50,025 bases of DNA, taken from assembly GCA_903858595.1 (NCBI GenBank), contig CAIOJL010000026.1, positions 1-50,025 of the forward strand. The letters run 5' to 3'. The position numbers and the translations under genes are program-made. The notes beneath the pieces are model-generated. The model did no database searches. It saw only the letters and a program-made list of their open reading frames with translations, and was not told where the DNA came from. Shown here one piece after another: positions 47,923-50,025 of the stretch (the stretch's first letter is position 1; every line of letters starts with the position of its first letter). The stretch comes from an uncultured Spartobacteria bacterium (GTDB taxonomy: Bacteria; Verrucomicrobiota; Verrucomicrobiia; Chthoniobacterales; UBA6821).

Positions 47923-49148
47923 GGTGCGAGAGGGGTTTTCTGCGCGGGTGTCTGCGCCGGAGGCTCCTGCAGGGGAATGGGCTGTGTATCACGCAGGTCC
48001 CCCTTCATCTTAGGCTGGCGCGCTGGCGCCTCCTCTGGGACGACATCCTTTTTCGGCGGGCCGTCATAATTCGCCAGTGCCGTCGACTCGACCTGGGCCT
48101 GAAGGCGGCGGCGCTCTGCAAGACGCTCCCCATTCTCCGGACGCTCCTGTCCCACTCGCAGCGTATCCTCCCCGTACAAGGCCTTCAGCTCATCCAGACG
48201 GCTCTTTGCAGCAGTCGCCTCCTCGCTCTGCGGGAAGCGGCGGATGACATCGTTGTAATAGATCGAGGAGGCCTTGAATTCCTTATTGAAGTCGTAGAAT
48301 CGGGCGACGCGCAACGTGTCGGCCGACTCCTTGGAGAACATCTTCTTCATGTTCTGTCCAGCCTGCTGGACCTTCTCGCTATTGGGGTATTGGAGAAGAA
48401 AATCCTGATAGTTGTTCTGAGCCTGCTTGAGGGCGGAAAGATCCTGGGACTTTCCGGTCATGCCGAGCAGCTGGTAGACATAGCCGACCTGATAGGCGGC
48501 GGAATCACAGGCGGCGCTGTTGGGGTACTTGTCGAGCACCCTCTGGTAGGCGGCAATCGCCTCCTGAGCCTTGCCCTGCTTTTGAAGGGCGAGACCGAGA
48601 TTGAACTGAGTGATCGCGGCATGCTTGCTGTAAGGGGAGACCTTGAGGATCGCCGTGTACATCTCCTCGGCCTTCTCCAGGGAGGGAGTCATTGGGATCC
48701 CGAGGAACTTCACCTTCATCCCCTTCAGGAAAGCATTCGCAATGTTGATCTGATCGGCCACCGACTCCTCGAAGTTCGGTGTCTGCGGATATTTCTTCAG
48801 CAGGGTTTCGTACTCCTTGAAGGCGGATTCGAAATTCCCCTTCTTGTTAAGCTGCTTGGCCAGCTTGAACTGAGCCTCGGGAGCCTCCTTGCTCTTGGGA
48901 TAGGTCTTGGCAATGAACCGGTAGGTGGCAATTGCCTTCTCCGTGTCACCCGAGGAGACGAGCGTGTCCCCCGCTGCAAGATGCTCGGCGGCCGTTCCGA
49001 AGGAAATCAGCGTGTTGGTGATCGCCTCCGACTTCACCAACCCCTCGGACTCGGCATGAAGCGAAGCAATCATCAGCGTCAGCAAAACGGCAGGCAACCT
49101 CTTGAAGAGTATCCCGAATCGGGCTGGCATGATTCCATTTTTTTTCAT
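47919..49148 (-). CDS. Tetratricopeptide protein, BamD/YbgF-like
   Basis: From the chosen ATG the protein has 409 residues. A signal peptide (about 1-32, ending SLHA) is followed by at least five TPR-like repeats, for example GDTEKAIATYRFIAKTYPKS, GNFESAFKEYETLLKKYPQT and GKAQEAIAAYQRVLDKYPNS. A Pro/Lys-rich tail ends it. The repeats resemble BamD and YbgF. No lipobox is visible, so it is probably periplasmic rather than a lipoprotein. A start 54 bp upstream would give an overlong signal peptide, and an ATG 18 bp downstream also fits. It is coupled to lptE, which supports a role in envelope biogenesis. Confidence 0.83.
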   Translation of the reverse strand: MKKNGIMPARFGILFKRLPAVLLTLMIASLHAESEGLVKSEAITNTLISFGTAAEHLAAGDTLVSSGDTEKAIATYRFIAKTYPKSKEAPEAQFKLAKQLNKKGNFESAFKEYETLLKKYPQTPNFEESVADQINIANAFLKGMKVKFLGIPMTPSLEKAEEMYTAILKVSPYSKHAAITQFNLGLALQKQGKAQEAIAAYQRVLDKYPNSAACDSAAYQVGYVYQLLGMTGKSQDLSALKQAQNNYQDFLLQYPNSEKVQQAGQNMKKMFSKESADTLRVARFYDFNKEFKASSIYYNDVIRRFPQSEEATAAKSRLDELKALYGEDTLRVGQERPENGERLAERRRLQAQVESTALANYDGPPKKDVVPEEAPARQPKMKGDLRDTQPIPLQEPPAQTPAQKTPLAP

Positions 49149-49211
49149 CCGAAGGGGAAACGCTAGAGAAGGATCCCCTCCATCGTCAAGGATGCCTGAC
49201 ATAAGACAGGA

Positions 49212-50025
49212 TCACTTTGCGTTGAAGATGATGGAAAACGGTGCTGGTTCAGAATTCAGAAAATCCATCTTGGGGTCGAACTTGTATTCGGGTAAGGGGA
49301 TCCCTGAACGGAATTGAACCAAGGGGTATGCGATTCTCTCTGGATGCATGGTCATCATTGGGTAGGGCTTTTTGGGTTTGCGTTCCTCAATGGTGAGAAT
49401 CATGCAAAAGATACCTACGTTGTCGCCGATCAGAATGTCGATGGGATAGGGCTGGCCACCTTTTAATGTGAACCATGGACTTCCTGCTACTGGTCTTGGT
49501 GTTGCAAAAACTTCTTTTCCGTCCAATCTCACCAGCATGATGTCGTCAGCGACGCCGTGGAAGCAGTACTCCCCGCTATCCTGAGCTACGAACTTCCCCT
49601 TGTAATGGACCACCCATCTCAGGTGCTTAAACTTCTTGGTCACACTGAAGGCTTCGCACACTCCTGAACTCAGTGCAGCCGGCATGAAAATTTGTACAGC
49701 GCGTACTGAATTAGTAGAGGAATAATACCTTTTTAGAACCTCATTGTCCCAATTCTTGGACCTAAATTCCGTGATGACACTTTGCCATTCTTCTTCGGGG
49801 CATTCACTTCCCTCGGCTCTCTCCGCAAGATTATAAAAATGACCCACGAGCCCGCCGCCCAGCTTTCCCTTGAACCCGAAGGCGGTGAGTCCGCCCAGCG
49901 GCAACGAGGCCATACCGGCCGCCCCACTGGAACCTCCCACCCCACTGGAACCGCTCCCCAGACCTGAGGCCCCCATACCGCTCATCACCGAGGCCATGAC
50001 ATCAGGTCCCGTTGCATTCATCTCC
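49212..50025 (-). CDS. Gly-rich PA14-like domain protein, 5' end outside the window
   Basis: About 270 residues can be read, and the frame runs into the window edge, so the true start is probably beyond it. The visible N-terminal part is Gly/Ser/Met-rich (ASGLGSGSSGVGGSSGAAG), followed by GFKGKLGGGLVGHFYNL. The next part resembles a PA14-like beta domain: YKGKFVAQDSGEYCFHGVAD, DDIMLVRLDGKEVF and YPIDILIGDN. Such domains usually bind carbohydrate on the cell surface. The C-terminal end is unlike anything I recognise. The BamD-like gene follows about 60 bp later. Coding is well supported, but the function is not. Confidence 0.75.
   Translation of the reverse strand, partial: EMNATGPDVMASVMSGMGASGLGSGSSGVGGSSGAAGMASLPLGGLTAFGFKGKLGGGLVGHFYNLAERAEGSECPEEEWQSVITEFRSKNWDNEVLKRYYSSTNSVRAVQIFMPAALSSGVCEAFSVTKKFKHLRWVVHYKGKFVAQDSGEYCFHGVADDIMLVRLDGKEVFATPRPVAGSPWFTLKGGQPYPIDILIGDNVGIFCMILTIEERKPKKPYPMMTMHPERIAYPLVQFRSGIPLPEYKFDPKMDFLNSEPAPFSIIFNAK

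Overview
The window looks like a chromosomal segment of a member of the Verrucomicrobiota. The main evidence is a block (10.4-20.1 kb) that reproduces the gene order I recall for Akkermansia muciniphila Amuc_1102-1098: a secreted Ig-like protein, PilM, an Amuc_1100-type protein, an Amuc_1099-type protein and a secretin. MEP-pathway isoprenoid genes (ispD, ispH) and an LptE-type lipoprotein point to a Gram-negative envelope. The assignment rests on recognition from memory, not on a search. No phage, plasmid, IS transposase, CRISPR array or rRNA operon is visible. Almost everything is single-copy core gene content in short, tightly packed operons, many of them joined by 4-bp ATGA or GTGA overlaps.

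Layout. 0-7.3 kb: 3' end of a tRNA, a palindromic repeat, exbD, def, a DEAD-box helicase, a phosphopantetheinyl transferase, a small AT-hook/winged-helix protein, a HAD phosphatase, a small helical protein, two PilT-type ATPases and tRNA-Glu(CUC). 7.3-10.4 kb: a glutaredoxin-like protein and a trpD-transporter-aroD operon on the minus strand. 10.4-22.2 kb: the type IV pilus-like locus, with a PilM-PilN fusion and two tandem secretins, followed by coaE and rho. 22.2-25.1 kb: a large glycoside hydrolase-glycosyltransferase fusion and a MITE-like element. 25.1-29.9 kb: miaB-rex-ogg-tonB-exbB, the first four joined by overlaps. 29.9-31.4 kb: rplS-rnhB-yraN on the minus strand. 31.5-35.4 kb: xylB, ubiX, an acyltransferase-like gene and folD. 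35.4-38 kb: yqeY, ispD and an M16 peptidase on the minus strand. 38-40.3 kb: gltX-aroE. 40.4-43.9 kb: nnr, ispH and an L,D-transpeptidase on the minus strand. 44-46.4 kb: an unknown protein, a LysM protein with what looks like a dead L,D-transpeptidase domain, and accA. 46.4-50 kb: rsmI, an lptE-like gene, a BamD-like TPR protein and a PA14-like protein cut by the window edge.

How the parts fit. The envelope theme is strong: a pilus-like machine (PilM/N, PilO-like, two secretins, two PilT motors), a TonB-ExbB-ExbD energy transducer split across the window, LptE and BamD-like outer-membrane biogenesis proteins, and peptidoglycan cross-linking genes. Metabolic genes cover the shikimate/tryptophan (aroD, aroE, trpD), isoprenoid, folate C1, CoA, fatty acid (accA) and xylulose pathways. 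Many start codons lack a purine-rich Shine-Dalgarno sequence and instead follow a pyrimidine run such as TCCC. Three inverted-repeat elements (two related, one distinct) and several short low-complexity repeats sit in the few intergenic gaps, often directly before a start codon.
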